Shown: positions 27,320-35,993, counted from the stretch's first letter. The stretch is DNA of 64,000 nt from Streptacidiphilus melanogenes (GCF_000787835.1 NZ_BBPP01000005.1:197315-261314), one strand, 5' to 3'. Translations and numbers: made by a program. Notes: generated by a model from the letters alone, not told the origin.

Positions 27320-27364
27320 TACGCCCAGGGCCCGGTGACGTTCCGTCACCGGGCCCTGGGCGTA
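27320..27364 (+). terminator. purL terminator, 21-bp perfect hairpin
   Basis: Arms 27320-27340 and 27344-27364, starting TACGCCCAGGGCCCGG, with loop TTC. No T-tract. Confidence 0.85.
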
Positions 27365-27822
27365 TTGCGCCAAGAGGTGACCTCGGGTCACCCGGAGCGG
27401 TTGAGCGGCAGGTGGCGCACCACGTTTTCGTCGACGAGGTCGAGCACCGGGGTTACGGGGTGGCGGCGGCCTACGTGCCGACCGGACAGTTGATCCCCGC
27501 GTGCAGGGCGATGAGCCGCCGTCTGCTGCCGGGGCAGCGTCGTTTTGGTCGCGGGGGCGACGCGGATGGTGCTCGAACTGGATGAGGTGGCCGAGGATCG
27601 GGACCGTCGCCTGCTCTTCTCGTCCGCCTGCTCTTCTCGTCGAGGTTCGCCAGGTTTGACCCTGGACAGTGGGAAACCCGGCGGGCCGACCGTCCGGATG
27701 GCTGCTGGGTTCACTTCGCGGCGCTATTGCCCCGCCCCCGTCGCTATTGCCCCGCCCCCGTGACGAGTGCCGAAGCGACGGCTGCCGCCAACTCATGGTT
27801 CGCGGGGTGCTGCACAGCGCGA
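27365..27822. other. Non-coding stretch with short repeats after purL
   Basis: No frame here has convincing codon bias or a recognisable product. It contains the duplicated CTGCTCTTCTCGTC words near 27611-27643 and a 20-bp tandem repeat at 27722-27761, which suggest sequence decay rather than a gene. Confidence 0.55.
27722..27761 (+). repeat. Perfect 2 x 20-bp tandem repeat
   Basis: The unit CGCTATTGCCCCGCCCCCGT is repeated exactly at 27722-27741 and 27742-27761, about 60 bp upstream of the ECF41-type promoter. Confidence 0.85.
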
Positions 27823-27849
27823 TGTCACGTTCTCGGCCGCCCGCCTGTC
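27823..27849 (+). promoter_or_regulatory. ECF41-type promoter TGTCACG-N16-TGTC
   Basis: TGTCACG (27823-27829), 16-bp spacer, TGTC (27846-27849) differs by two bases from the TGTCACA-N16-CGTC motif described for ECF41 sigma factors. It lies about 50 bp before the decarboxylase start codon, and the sigma gene is second in the operon, so it is probably autoregulated. Confidence 0.7.
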
Positions 27850-27897
27850 TCCTCTCTGGAAGCCCGAATACCGGCTCGCAGGAAGGCGGAAACGACC

Positions 27898-28455
27898 ATG
27901 GCCCGCATCTCGCTCACCCCGCCCCGGACGATCGTCTACCGGATCGCGGAGTGGTACTCCAAGCGCATGTACGGCGACGTGCTCGACCCCGGGAAGGTGT
28001 ACGGGCACAACACCAAGGTGCTGCTCGCCTACGCAGGGTTCGAGCGCAAGGTCGCCAGGTGGAAGGCGCTCGACCCGCAACTCAAGGAGCTGGCCGTGAT
28101 GGCGGCGGCGGCGCGGATCGGGTGTTCGTGGTGCATGGACTTCGGTTACTGGGAGGCGCACAGGCTGGGCATCCCGCAGGAGAAGCTGCGGGCTGTGCCG
28201 ATGTGGCGGGAACAGCCGGAGCTGTTCGCGCCCCTGGAGCTGTCCGTGCTGGAGTATGCCGAGGCGATGACCGAGACGGAGCCCACCGTCACCGATGAGA
28301 TGGCACAGAAGCTGATCAAGCTGCTGGGCGAGAAGGCCTTCGTCGAGCTGACCGCGATCGTGGCCGTGGAGAACCTCCGATCCCGCGTCAACTCCGCTGT
28401 CGGGCTCGTGGGGCAGGGATTCAAGGACCGATGCGCGGTACCGTCGAAAGCGTGA
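27898..28455 (+). CDS. Carboxymuconolactone decarboxylase/AhpD-like protein
   Basis: 185 residues; ATG behind AGGAAGGCGG. The CMD fold is seen from LLAYAGFERKVARWKALD onward, with the redox pair CSWC at residues 76-79 in AARIGCSWCMDFGYWEAHRLG, the arrangement of AhpD-type thiol peroxidase/alkylhydroperoxidase enzymes, followed by a helical C-terminal half (VLEYAEAMTETEPTVTDEM). It overlaps the ECF41 sigma gene by 4 nt (GTGA). CMD proteins are a standard genomic partner of ECF41 sigma factors, probably as their output, but the physiological substrate is unknown. Confidence 0.88.
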   Translation: MARISLTPPRTIVYRIAEWYSKRMYGDVLDPGKVYGHNTKVLLAYAGFERKVARWKALDPQLKELAVMAAAARIGCSWCMDFGYWEAHRLGIPQEKLRAVPMWREQPELFAPLELSVLEYAEAMTETEPTVTDEMAQKLIKLLGEKAFVELTAIVAVENLRSRVNSAVGLVGQGFKDRCAVPSKA

Positions 28456-29357
28456 CCGACAGCGCTGTCCTTACGACCTTCGAGGAGCACCGTCCCACGC
28501 TCTTCGGCATCGCCTACCGCATGCTCAGCAGCGTGGCCGATGCCGAGGACATCGTGCAGGACGCGTGGCTGAAGTGGAGCGCCGTCGATGTCGGGAAGAT
28601 CTCCCAGCCGCGCGCCTACCTGGCGCGGACCGTCACCAACCTCTCCCTCAACCGCCTTCGGTCCGCGGCCGTGCAGCGTGAGTCCTACGTCGGCCCGTGG
28701 CTGCCGGAGCCCCTGGTGACCGCGCCGGATGCCGCCGGCGGCGTCGAGCAGGAGGAGACCGTCTCGCTGGCCATGCTCGTCGTGCTGGAGACGCTCTCGC
28801 CGTTGGAGCGGGCCGTGTTCCTGCTCAAGGAGGTCTTCGGGTTCTCCTACGCCGAGATCGGCGAGATGACGGACCGCTCCGAGGCGGCGGTCCGCCAGGT
28901 CGGCAGCCGCGCCCGTTCCCACGTGCAGGCGCGGCGCCCCCGTTACGACGCCCCGGCGGAGACGCGGAGGCAGGCGACGGAGGAGTTCCTCGCCGCCTGC
29001 CTCGGCGGCGACCTGAACCGGATGATGGAGCTGCTCGCCCCCGACGTCACGGTCTGGTCCGACGGCGGCGGCAAGATCCGCGCCGCGCTGCGCCCCCTGC
29101 ACGGCGCGGACAAGGTCTCCCGCTGGATCCTGGGCATTCTCGAGCGCTACATGCCGCAGGACCTCGGTGCGCACCCGGTGGACGTCAACGGCAGGTTCGG
29201 CCTGTTGCTCACCACGGCGGGAGTCCCCGACGACGTGATCACCGTCGAGCTGGACGAGGCGGGGCTGATCACGGAGGTGCGTCTGGTCCGCAACCCGGAC
29301 AAGCTCCGGCACGTCACCGTGCCGGACGAGGGCCGGCCGGGCGGCCGAGAAGGGTGA
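28452..29357 (+). CDS. ECF41-family sigma factor with SnoaL-like C-terminal domain
   Basis: 301 residues from GTG 28452; an in-frame ATG at 28431 is an alternative. Sigma-2 (FEEHRPTLFGIAYRMLSSVADAEDIVQDAWLKW, split here as residues 8-41) and sigma-4 (LSPLERAVFLLKEVFGFSYAEIGEM, ~114-138) are complete. The C-terminal ~120 residues form the SnoaL-like domain with both ECF41 hallmarks: DGGGK at 204-208 and NPDKL at 281-285. ECF41 factors have no anti-sigma factor; the C-terminal domain regulates the sigma domains directly. The neighbouring CMD gene and the matching promoter complete the standard ECF41 arrangement. Confidence 0.92.
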   Translation: MTDSAVLTTFEEHRPTLFGIAYRMLSSVADAEDIVQDAWLKWSAVDVGKISQPRAYLARTVTNLSLNRLRSAAVQRESYVGPWLPEPLVTAPDAAGGVEQEETVSLAMLVVLETLSPLERAVFLLKEVFGFSYAEIGEMTDRSEAAVRQVGSRARSHVQARRPRYDAPAETRRQATEEFLAACLGGDLNRMMELLAPDVTVWSDGGGKIRAALRPLHGADKVSRWILGILERYMPQDLGAHPVDVNGRFGLLLTTAGVPDDVITVELDEAGLITEVRLVRNPDKLRHVTVPDEGRPGGREG

Positions 29358-29413
29358 GACGCGGCGCAGGGTGAACTCCGGCGCCGCGTGAGACCCCGTG
29401 CAGGTCGGAGGGT

Positions 29414-30343
29414 TCAGCGCCGGGTGAAGCGGGCCACCGCCACGCCGCCGAGGCACAGCACGCCTCCGCCGACCGCCATCCAGGTCGGCGTCTCGCCGAG
29501 CATCAGCCAGCCGAGGAGGATCGAGATCGGCGGCACCAGGTAGGTCGTCACGCCCAGCTTGCCCGCCTTGGTGCGGGCGAGCGCGTAGGCCCAGGTGGTG
29601 AACGCGATCGCGGTCGGCACCGCGCCGAGGTAGACCGCCCAGGCGATCGCCGAGGCGGGTGCCTTGGGCATCTCGTGCGCCAGCTGCGGCGCGAACGGCA
29701 GGCACGCGATCATGCCGACGGCGCAGGCGAGGAACGTCATCTGCAGCGCGGAGACCCGGCTCAGCACCGGCTTCTGGATGATCGTCGCGGTGGCGTAGGC
29801 GACGGCCGAGGCGAAGCAGAGCAGCGCCCCGAGGAAGTCGGCTCCGCCGTGGTGCGAGGACCCGAAGCCGATGACGAGAACGCCGCTGAACGAGACCAGC
29901 ATGCCGAGCAGCAGCGACCTGGGCAGGCCCTCCTTGAGCACCAGCCCGGCGATGACCGCGATCAGGATCGGGCTCACGTTCACCAGCATCGACGCGGTCC
30001 CCGCGTCCACCCGCTGCTCGGCGGCGTTCAGCATCACGTTGTACGCGCCGAACCACAGCACGCCGACGATCACGATGCGCGGCAGATCGCGCCGCGCGGG
30101 CCAGGCCTCGCGCCGGACCAGCACCATCGCGCCGAGCAGCACCGTCCCGACGGCGAGCCGCAGCAGGGCCAGCGGCCCGGCGGAGAGGTCGTGACCCGCC
30201 GACCGGATCCCGACGAAGGCGGAGGCCCACAGCACGACGGTCACGCCCGCCGCGACGGCGGCGAGACGCGCGGACCTGGGGGAGGCGGGGGAGGCGACGG
30301 CGGATTCGGCGACGGTCGGTGCGGCGGTGCTTTCGGTGGTCAC
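29414..30343 (-). CDS. EamA/DMT-family transporter
   Basis: 309 residues with ten predicted membrane helices in two EamA repeats. Typical elements: VVLWASAFVGIRSAG in helix 1, NAAEQRVDAGTASMLVNVSPIL at the end of the first repeat and VYLGAVPTAIAFTTWAYAL with PPISILLGWLMLGE in the second. The family exports amino acids, purine derivatives or other metabolites. The substrate is unknown. The N-terminal 25 residues are an Ala/Thr/Ser-rich cytosolic tail. It is convergent with the ECF41 sigma gene. Confidence 0.88.
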   Translation of the reverse strand: MTTESTAAPTVAESAVASPASPRSARLAAVAAGVTVVLWASAFVGIRSAGHDLSAGPLALLRLAVGTVLLGAMVLVRREAWPARRDLPRIVIVGVLWFGAYNVMLNAAEQRVDAGTASMLVNVSPILIAVIAGLVLKEGLPRSLLLGMLVSFSGVLVIGFGSSHHGGADFLGALLCFASAVAYATATIIQKPVLSRVSALQMTFLACAVGMIACLPFAPQLAHEMPKAPASAIAWAVYLGAVPTAIAFTTWAYALARTKAGKLGVTTYLVPPISILLGWLMLGETPTWMAVGGGVLCLGGVAVARFTRR

Positions 30344-30479
30344 GCCTCAAGGGTTCCGGCGAGGGGAGGGGTGCGGCAAGCGGTAAACCGCCATGACACT
30401 ACTGACATCCCGCCAACCTCACCCTGCGCCCACCCGCGTCCGGGCCTGCGGTTCCCGTCCCCGTGTCGGTGCGGGTCAC

Positions 30480-30485
30480 TAGAGT
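30480..30485 (+). promoter_or_regulatory. TAGAGT -10 box for leaderless SCP-type gene
   Basis: TAGAGT ends 7 nt before the ATG at 30493. Confidence 0.5.
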
Positions 30486-30492
30486 GCCGGGC

Positions 30493-31296
30493 ATGCCGCC
30501 AGTCTCGCGTTCCCGTGCCCGCACCTACGACCGGCTCAAGTCCCGCGCCGCGCTGCGCGCGGAGGCAGGGGCGATCGGGGCCGTCGTCGCGGGGCTGGAC
30601 GACGCTTCGCTGGACCTGCCGACCCGGCTCGGGGGATGGCGGGTGCGGGAGCTGGTCGTGCACCTGGCCGGCGCGCTGGACGCGCTGCCGCGGTTCCTGG
30701 CCGCGCCCGACGACGGGGGGCCCACGTCCACGATCGGGGACTGGGCCGCCGGCACCCGTGCGGGGGCCGCGGCGATCGAGGAGGACGCCTTCGAGCGGGC
30801 CGCCGCCGCGGGCGACCCACGGGAGGTGTTCGCAGGGGCCGTCGACGCCGCGCTGGCCGTCGTGGACGCCGACCATGCGCCGGAACGGCGGATCGTCCAC
30901 CGCCGCGGCGCCATGCTGCTGGACGACTACCTGGTCACCCGCCTGGTCGAGACGGTGGTCCACGCCGACGACCTCGCCGACGCGCTCGCGCTGGACGCCT
31001 TCCCGCACGACCGGCACGCCCTCGCGACCACCTGCCGGGTCCTCGCCGACGCCCTCGCGACCAAGGCCCCCGGCGGGGCCGTGGAGCTCCGGGTCCCGCC
31101 CTTCGCGGTCGTGCAGTGCGTCGAGGGCCCCCGGCACACCCGGGGCACGCCGCCCAATGTCGTCGAGACCATGCCGCTGCCCTGGATCCGGCTCGCGACC
31201 GGGCGTCTGACCTGGGCGGACGCGCTGGACGTGGCGGAACTCACGGCCAGTGGTGAGCGCAGTGATCTGTCATCGCTACTGCCCGTGATGACCTGA
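30493..31296 (+). CDS. Maleylpyruvate-isomerase/SCP-type conserved protein
   Basis: 267 residues; the ATG at 30493 is supported by the adjacent -10 box. Residues 1-150 resemble the DinB-like mycothiol-dependent maleylpyruvate isomerase N-terminal bundle (RAEAGAIGAVVAGLDDASLD, LGGWRVRELVVHLAGALDALP with the helix carrying the metal-binding His, and TRLVETVVHADDLADAL). The C-terminal ~90 residues (VELRVPPFAVVQC ... PPNVVETMPLPWIRLATGRLTWADAL) match the SCP-like wHTH/sterol-carrier tail. The protein is a known neighbour of purF in Streptomyces (from memory). The reaction is unknown. Confidence 0.8.
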   Translation: MPPVSRSRARTYDRLKSRAALRAEAGAIGAVVAGLDDASLDLPTRLGGWRVRELVVHLAGALDALPRFLAAPDDGGPTSTIGDWAAGTRAGAAAIEEDAFERAAAAGDPREVFAGAVDAALAVVDADHAPERRIVHRRGAMLLDDYLVTRLVETVVHADDLADALALDAFPHDRHALATTCRVLADALATKAPGGAVELRVPPFAVVQCVEGPRHTRGTPPNVVETMPLPWIRLATGRLTWADALDVAELTASGERSDLSSLLPVMT

Positions 31297-31373
31297 GGTC
31301 GGTCTACGCGCGTCCGGGGCGGCTCCGGGTCCACGGCGACCATCGCTCGTCGGCCCGGCGTGTCGACCTGCCC

Positions 31374-31379
31374 TAGACT
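31374..31379 (+). promoter_or_regulatory. TAGACT -10 box for leaderless purF
   Basis: TAGACT ends 7 nt before the GTG at 31387. An in-frame ATG upstream at 31360 would start inside the promoter and is rejected. Confidence 0.6.
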
Positions 31380-31386
31380 CGATGTC

Positions 31387-32964
31387 GTGCCACGCGGTGA
31401 CGGACGACTCAGCCATGACCTCCTCCCCGGCGAGAAGGGCCCGCAGGACGCCTGCGGAGTCTTCGGAGTCTGGGCCCCCGGTGAAGAGGTAGCCAAGCTC
31501 TCTTATTTCGCCCTTTACGCTCTGCAGCACCGCGGACAGGAGTCCGCGGGCATCGCGGTGAGCAACGGCTCCCAGATCCTGGTCTACAAGGACATGGGCC
31601 TGGTCTCCCAGGTGTTCGACGAGACCTCGCTGAACTCCCTCCAGGGCCACATCGCGGTCGGCCACTGCCGCTACTCCACGACCGGCTCCTCGGTGTGGGA
31701 GAACGCCCAGCCGACCTTCCGCGCGACCGCCCACGGCAGTCTCGCGCTCGGCCACAACGGCAACCTGGTCAACACCGCCGAGCTGGCCAAGCTGGTCTCC
31801 GAGCTGCCCGGCGAGGAGCACGTCTCCCGCTCCGGCCGCCCGGTCGTCACCAACGACACCGACCTGCTGACCGCCCTGATCGCGGGCCAGCCGGACCTCT
31901 CCGTCGAGGAGACCGCGCGCGCGGTCCTGCCGAAGGTCAAGGGCGCCTTCTCGCTGGTCTTCATGGACGAGCAGACCCTCTACGCAGCCCGCGACCCGCA
32001 GGGCATCCGTCCGCTGGTCCTCGGCCGCCTGGAGCGCGGCTGGGTCGTGGCGTCGGAGACCGCCGCCCTCGACATCGTCGGCGCCTCCTTCATCCGCGAG
32101 GTCGAGCCGGGCGAGCTCATCGCCGTCGACGAGAACGGCCTGCGCACCTCCCGCTTCGCCGAGGCCGCGCCCAAGGGCTGCGTCTTCGAGTACGTCTACC
32201 TGGCCCGGCCGGACACCACCATCGCCGGCCGCAACGTGCACCTCTCCCGTGTGGAGATGGGCCGCACGCTCGCCAAGGAGTCCCCGGTCGAGGCCGACCT
32301 GGTGATAGCGACGCCGGAGTCCGGCACCCCGGCCGCGATCGGCTACGCCGAGGCCAGCGGCATCCCGTTCGGCTCCGGCCTGGTCAAGAACGCCTACGTG
32401 GGCCGGACCTTCATCCAGCCCAACCAGACCATCCGCCAGCTCGGCATCCGGCTCAAGCTGAACCCGCTGAAGGACGTCATCCGGGGCAAGCGCCTCGTCG
32501 TCGTGGACGACTCGATCGTGCGCGGCAACACCCAGCGCGCCCTGGTCCGCATGCTGCGCGAGGCGGGCGCGGCCGAGGTCCACATCCGGATCTCCTCGCC
32601 GCCGGTCAAGTGGCCCTGCTTCTACGGCATCGACTTCGCCACCCGCGCGGAGCTGATCGCCAACGGCCTGTCCGTCGACGAGATCGCCGCCTCGCTGGGC
32701 GCGGACTCGCTGGCCTACATCTCCATCGACGGCATGATCGCCGCCACCGACCAGCCCAAGGACCGGCTCTGCCGGGCCTGCTTCGACGGGGAGTACCCCG
32801 TCGAGCTGCCCGACCCCGAGCTGCTGGGCAAGCACCTGCTGGAGGCGGAGATCTCCGCCGCGAAGCAGCCCCCGGCCACCCGTGGCGGCAACCGCTCGGA
32901 CGTCGACGGCGTGCAGACGCTGCTCGGCGGCCCCGGCGCGGCGGACGCCCTGCGGCGTCCGTGA
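31387..32964 (+). CDS. purF: Amidophosphoribosyltransferase
   Basis: 525 residues. PurF commits PRPP to purine synthesis by transferring ammonia from glutamine. A 22-residue propeptide precedes the nucleophile Cys23 (GPQDACGVFGVW), so the protein should be processed. The N-terminal Ntn glutaminase domain includes ALQHRGQESAGI and GHCRYSTTG. The PRPP loop VVVDDSIVRGNTQRA is at about residues 370-384. Cysteines at 265 (GCVFEY), 411 (PCFYG), 462 and 465 (LCRAC) match the four ligands of the [4Fe-4S]-containing Bacillus-type enzyme. The C-terminal 40 residues are a poorly conserved tail. purM follows after 48 bp. Confidence 0.96.
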   Translation: MPRGDGRLSHDLLPGEKGPQDACGVFGVWAPGEEVAKLSYFALYALQHRGQESAGIAVSNGSQILVYKDMGLVSQVFDETSLNSLQGHIAVGHCRYSTTGSSVWENAQPTFRATAHGSLALGHNGNLVNTAELAKLVSELPGEEHVSRSGRPVVTNDTDLLTALIAGQPDLSVEETARAVLPKVKGAFSLVFMDEQTLYAARDPQGIRPLVLGRLERGWVVASETAALDIVGASFIREVEPGELIAVDENGLRTSRFAEAAPKGCVFEYVYLARPDTTIAGRNVHLSRVEMGRTLAKESPVEADLVIATPESGTPAAIGYAEASGIPFGSGLVKNAYVGRTFIQPNQTIRQLGIRLKLNPLKDVIRGKRLVVVDDSIVRGNTQRALVRMLREAGAAEVHIRISSPPVKWPCFYGIDFATRAELIANGLSVDEIAASLGADSLAYISIDGMIAATDQPKDRLCRACFDGEYPVELPDPELLGKHLLEAEISAAKQPPATRGGNRSDVDGVQTLLGGPGAADALRRP

Positions 32965-33012
32965 GCCCTGCGAGTTTTCCCGTAACAAGCTCTGACCCGA
33001 AAGGGCCGTCCC

Positions 33013-34089
33013 GTGTCTGACCAGTCCACCGGTGCCACCTACGCCGCCGCCGGCGTCTCCATCGAGGCCGGGGACCTGGCCGTCGAGCTGATGAAGAAGT
33101 GGGTCGGCAAGACCAAGCGTCCCGAGGTCGTCGGCGGCCTCGGCGGCTTCGCCGGCCTCTTCGACGCCAGCGCGTTCAAGCGCTACGAGCGCCCGCTCCT
33201 CGCGACGGCCACCGACGGCGTCGGCACCAAGGTCGCGCTGGCCGCGGCCATGGACAAGCACGACACCATCGGCCACGACCTGGTCGGCATGGTCGTCGAC
33301 GACCTCGTGGTCTGCGGTGCCGAGCCGCTGTTCATGACCGACTACATCTGCGTCGGCAAGGTCCACCCGGAGCGGGTCGCGCAGATCGTCAAGGGCATCG
33401 CCGAGGGCTGCGTGCTCGCCGGCTGCGCGCTGGTCGGCGGCGAGACCGCGGAGCACCCCGGCCTGCTCGGACCGGACGAGTACGACGTGGCGGGCGCCGG
33501 CACGGGCGTGGTCGAGGCCGACCGGCTGCTCGGCCCGGACCGGGTCCGCGCGGGCGACGTGGTCATCGCCATGGCGGCCTCCGGGCTGCACTCCAACGGC
33601 TACTCGCTGGTCCGCCACGTCCTGCTGAACCAGGCCGGCTGGCAGCTGGACCGGGAGGTCCCGGAGTTCGGCCGCACGCTGGGCGAGGAGCTGCTGGAGC
33701 CCACCCGCATCTACTCGCTCGACTGCCTGGCGCTGGCGCGGGCCACCGAGATCCACGCCTTCTCCCACGTCACCGGCGGCGGCCTGGCGGCCAACCTGGC
33801 CCGGGTCATCCCCGACACCCTCCACGCCCGCCTGGACCGCGGCACGTGGACCCCGATGCCGGTCTTCCAGACGGTGGCCGGGGTCGGCCGGATGGAGACG
33901 CTGGAGATCGAGAAGACGCTCAACATGGGCATCGGCATGGTCGCCGTGGTGCCGCAGGAGTCCGTCGACGCCGTCCTCGCCATCCTGGAGGACCGCGACG
34001 TGGAGGCCTGGATCCTCGGCGACATCGTCGAGCGCGCCGGCGACTACGCGAAGGCCGACGGCGCGGCCCTGTACGGCGCGTACGCCTAG
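33013..34089 (+). CDS. purM: AIR synthetase (FGAM cyclo-ligase)
   Basis: 358 residues. PurM closes the imidazole ring of AIR from FGAM and ATP. It shows LATATDGVGTKVALA around residues 63-77, the dimer glycine loop VCGAEPLFMTDYI, LVGGETAEHPG around 143, GLHSNGYSLVR around 195 and the C-terminal NMGIGMV motif. GTG start behind GAAAGGG. It is probably cotranscribed with purF. Confidence 0.96.
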   Translation: MSDQSTGATYAAAGVSIEAGDLAVELMKKWVGKTKRPEVVGGLGGFAGLFDASAFKRYERPLLATATDGVGTKVALAAAMDKHDTIGHDLVGMVVDDLVVCGAEPLFMTDYICVGKVHPERVAQIVKGIAEGCVLAGCALVGGETAEHPGLLGPDEYDVAGAGTGVVEADRLLGPDRVRAGDVVIAMAASGLHSNGYSLVRHVLLNQAGWQLDREVPEFGRTLGEELLEPTRIYSLDCLALARATEIHAFSHVTGGGLAANLARVIPDTLHARLDRGTWTPMPVFQTVAGVGRMETLEIEKTLNMGIGMVAVVPQESVDAVLAILEDRDVEAWILGDIVERAGDYAKADGAALYGAYA

Positions 34090-34146
34090 CACCGACCCCC
34101 TCCGGGGCGCGGACCACTCCCGTGCCCCGGAACGGGCGGCAGAACC

Positions 34147-34200
34147 GAACCTGGTGACGACGCCGAACCTGGTGACGACGCCGATCGTGGTGACGACGAA
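34147..34200 (+). repeat. Three 18-bp tandem units after purM
   Basis: GAACCTGGTGACGACGCC at 34147-34164 and again at 34165-34182, then a diverged third copy (GATCGTGGTGACGACGAA) to 34200. It lies between convergent purM and DUF3073 genes. Confidence 0.85.
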
Positions 34201-34202
34201 AG

Positions 34203-34227
34203 GCCGACCCGGTCAGACCGGATCGGC
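34203..34227. terminator. Hairpin between purM and DUF3073 gene
   Basis: GCCGACCCGGTC / GACCGGATCGGC, 12-bp arms with one mismatch and almost no loop as drawn (the apex must open). TTCGTCGTTTTC follows on the plus strand. Confidence 0.7.
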
Positions 34228-34253
34228 TTCGTCGTTTTCAGGGTGTGGTGACG

Positions 34254-34502
34254 TCAGGCCCGTTTGCGCGAGGGACTCTCGTCCACGTCCTCGTCGTCGT
34301 CCACGTCGTTGTATAGCTGTGCGTACGAGGCGTACGGATCGTCGTCCTCGTCCTCGTCGTCGAACGGCTCCGGATTGACCGTGTCGTTCGTATCCGACAC
34401 GCCCAGCTCATTAGCCAGGCGTGACGCGTCGAAGCCGCCGCTGTTGTACTTCAGCTGGCGGGCGACCTTTGTCTGCTTGGCCTTGGCCCGGCCGCGCCCC
34501 AT
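34254..34502 (-). CDS. DUF3073 family protein
   Basis: 82 residues; ATG with GAGGGGG upstream. The basic N-terminus GRGRAKAKQTKVARQLKYNS and the acidic middle DDEDEDDDPY...NDVDDDEDVDE are the family signature. It is a small, probably disordered, nucleic-acid-binding-like protein of unknown function, nearly universal in actinobacteria. A small ORF and a hairpin (CGGAGCC-AGA-GGCTCCG) precede it on the same strand. Confidence 0.9.
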   Translation of the reverse strand: MGRGRAKAKQTKVARQLKYNSGGFDASRLANELGVSDTNDTVNPEPFDDEDEDDDPYASYAQLYNDVDDDEDVDESPSRKRA

Positions 34503-34545
34503 GGCTCGACCCCCTCAACGACGGAGCCTCTGGCTCCGAGTCTTG

Positions 34546-34683
34546 TCACGCGTTCATGATTCGGAACGGCTCCTCGCCGAAGATGAGAGAGCCGGTCCTT
34601 AGAGCAACAACGGTACCTGCTTCCAGCGCCGTACGGTACGCCGCCTGTGCGACGTGGCGCACGCCACCCTTGGTTGTGACCAT
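34546..34683 (-). CDS. Possible 45-residue upstream ORF in DUF3073 leader
   Basis: An ATG frame on the same strand ends 43 bp before the DUF3073 start. The product (VRHVAQAAYRTALEAGTVVA, then LRTGSLIFGEEPFRIMNA) looks protein-like, but codon bias is weaker than in neighbours and no Shine-Dalgarno sequence precedes the ATG. It may be a real small protein or a chance frame in a leader RNA. Confidence 0.35.
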   Translation of the reverse strand: MVTTKGGVRHVAQAAYRTALEAGTVVALRTGSLIFGEEPFRIMNA

Positions 34684-34763
34684 ATTGATGCAGGTCAGGG
34701 CCGCAAAATGGGCGATGAGCGGCGGTGTGGACCGCGTGCCCCAAGTGACCGTTCCGACACGAT

Positions 34764-34840
34764 TATCCCCCGTACGGGCAAGGGGTATCCCCCGGACGGG
34801 GGCTTCAGGTGAGAACGCCGTTCCCGTCCGGGGGTATCCC
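34764..34840. repeat. Complex direct and inverted GC repeat behind valine dehydrogenase gene
   Basis: TATCCCCCGTACGGG (34764-34778) and TATCCCCCGGACGGG (34786-34800) are direct copies. CCCCCGGACGGG (34789-34800) pairs perfectly with CCCGTCCGGGGG (34823-34834) across a 22-nt loop. It probably ends transcription of the dehydrogenase gene; the first copy is an extra arm that could compete for pairing. Confidence 0.65.
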
Positions 34841-34865
34841 TTCAAGGGGATTCGTGACGCCGAAG

Positions 34866-35993
34866 TCAGCGCGAACGCGGCAGCAGGATCGTCCGGAGGC
34901 GGCCGACCTCGGCCATCCGGCGCTCGGCGAGGCGGTCCGCGGCGACGGCCGGCGGGACGCCGTCCGAGTCGGCAAGGGCGAAGATCTCCAGGGTGGTGTC
35001 GAAGATCTTCGACGCCTTGGCCTTGGCCCGGTCGAAGTTGAAGCCCTCGATCTCGTCCGCGACCTGGATCACGCCACCAGCGTTGATCACGTAGTCCGGG
35101 GCGTAGAGGATGCCGCGGTCCGCGAGGTCCTTCTCGACGCCCGGGTGCGCCAGCTGGTTGTTCGCGGCGCCGGCGACGATCTTCGCGGTCAGGGCCGGGA
35201 CGGTCACGTCGTCGAGCGCGCCACCGAGCGCGCAGGGGGCGTAGACGTCCAGGTTCGCGCGGATCAGCGCGTCGGTGTCGGCGGCGACCTCGACGCCCGG
35301 GTGCGCGGCGCGCACGCGGTTGACCGCGTCCTCGCGCACGTCGGTGACGACGACCTGCGCGCCGTCCTCGATCAGGTGCTCGACCAGGTAGTGGCCGACC
35401 TTGCCGATGCCGGCCACGCCGACGCGGCGGCCCTGGAGCGAGGGGGAGCCCCACTTGTGCTGCGCGGCGGCGCGCATGCCCTGGAAGACGCCGAAGGAGG
35501 TGAGGACGGAGGAGTCGCCGGCGCCGCCGTACTCGGGGGAGCGGCCGGTGACGAAGTCGCACTCGCGGGCGATCACGTCCATGTCGGCGACGTAGGTGCC
35601 GACGTCGCAGGCGGTGACGTAGCGGCCGCCGAGGGACTGCACGAAGCGGCCGTAGGCGCGCAGCAGGGCCTCGGTCTTGATCTTGTTCGGGTCGCCGATG
35701 ATGACGGCCTTGCCGCCGCCGAGGTCGAGCCCGGCCATGGCGTTCTTGTAGGACATGCCGCGGGAGAGGTTCAGGGCGTCCTGGACGGCCTCTTCCTCGG
35801 TCGCGTAGGGGTGGAACCGGGTGCCGCCGAGGGCGGGGCCCAGAGCGGTCGAGTGGATCGCGATCACGGCCTTGAGGCCGGTGTCGCGATCGTGGCACAG
35901 GACGACCTGCTCATGGCTGTCGCCGGGCGCCGCATCGGGGTCGCTCGCGAAGATCCGGCTGAGTACGCCGGAACGCTCACTGACATCAGTCAC
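34866..35993 (-). CDS. vdh: Valine (Glu/Leu/Phe/Val family) dehydrogenase
   Basis: 375 residues from GTG 35993, with GGAG 8 nt upstream; longer upstream frames have no ribosome site. It deaminates branched-chain amino acids with NAD+. The N-terminal catalytic domain shows [14 protein letters not shown] around 50-63, [20 protein letters not shown] around 78-97 with the catalytic Lys, and the substrate loop [12 protein letters not shown]. The NAD domain is [20 protein letters not shown] around 190-210, followed by [10 protein letters not shown] and [10 protein letters not shown]. Streptomyces Vdh supplies acyl-CoA precursors from valine. The neighbourhood DUF3073-vdh-hypothetical-bldC matches S. 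coelicolor as I recall it. Confidence 0.92.
   Translation of the reverse strand: MTDVSERSGVLSRIFASDPDAAPGDSHEQVVLCHDRDTGLKAVIAIHSTALGPALGGTRFHPYATEEEAVQDALNLSRGMSYKNAMAGLDLGGGKAVIIGDPNKIKTEALLRAYGRFVQSLGGRYVTACDVGTYVADMDVIARECDFVTGRSPEYGGAGDSSVLTSFGVFQGMRAAAQHKWGSPSLQGRRVGVAGIGKVGHYLVEHLIEDGAQVVVTDVREDAVNRVRAAHPGVEVAADTDALIRANLDVYAPCALGGALDDVTVPALTAKIVAGAANNQLAHPGVEKDLADRGILYAPDYVINAGGVIQVADEIEGFNFDRAKAKASKIFDTTLEIFALADSDGVPPAVAADRLAERRMAEVGRLRTILLPRSR

Noticed and set aside
27388-27714. A 108-residue minus-strand protein between purL and the ECF41 operon
   Set aside because: Low-complexity Arg/Ser sequence with no start context; the region shows short tandem duplications typical of non-coding DNA.
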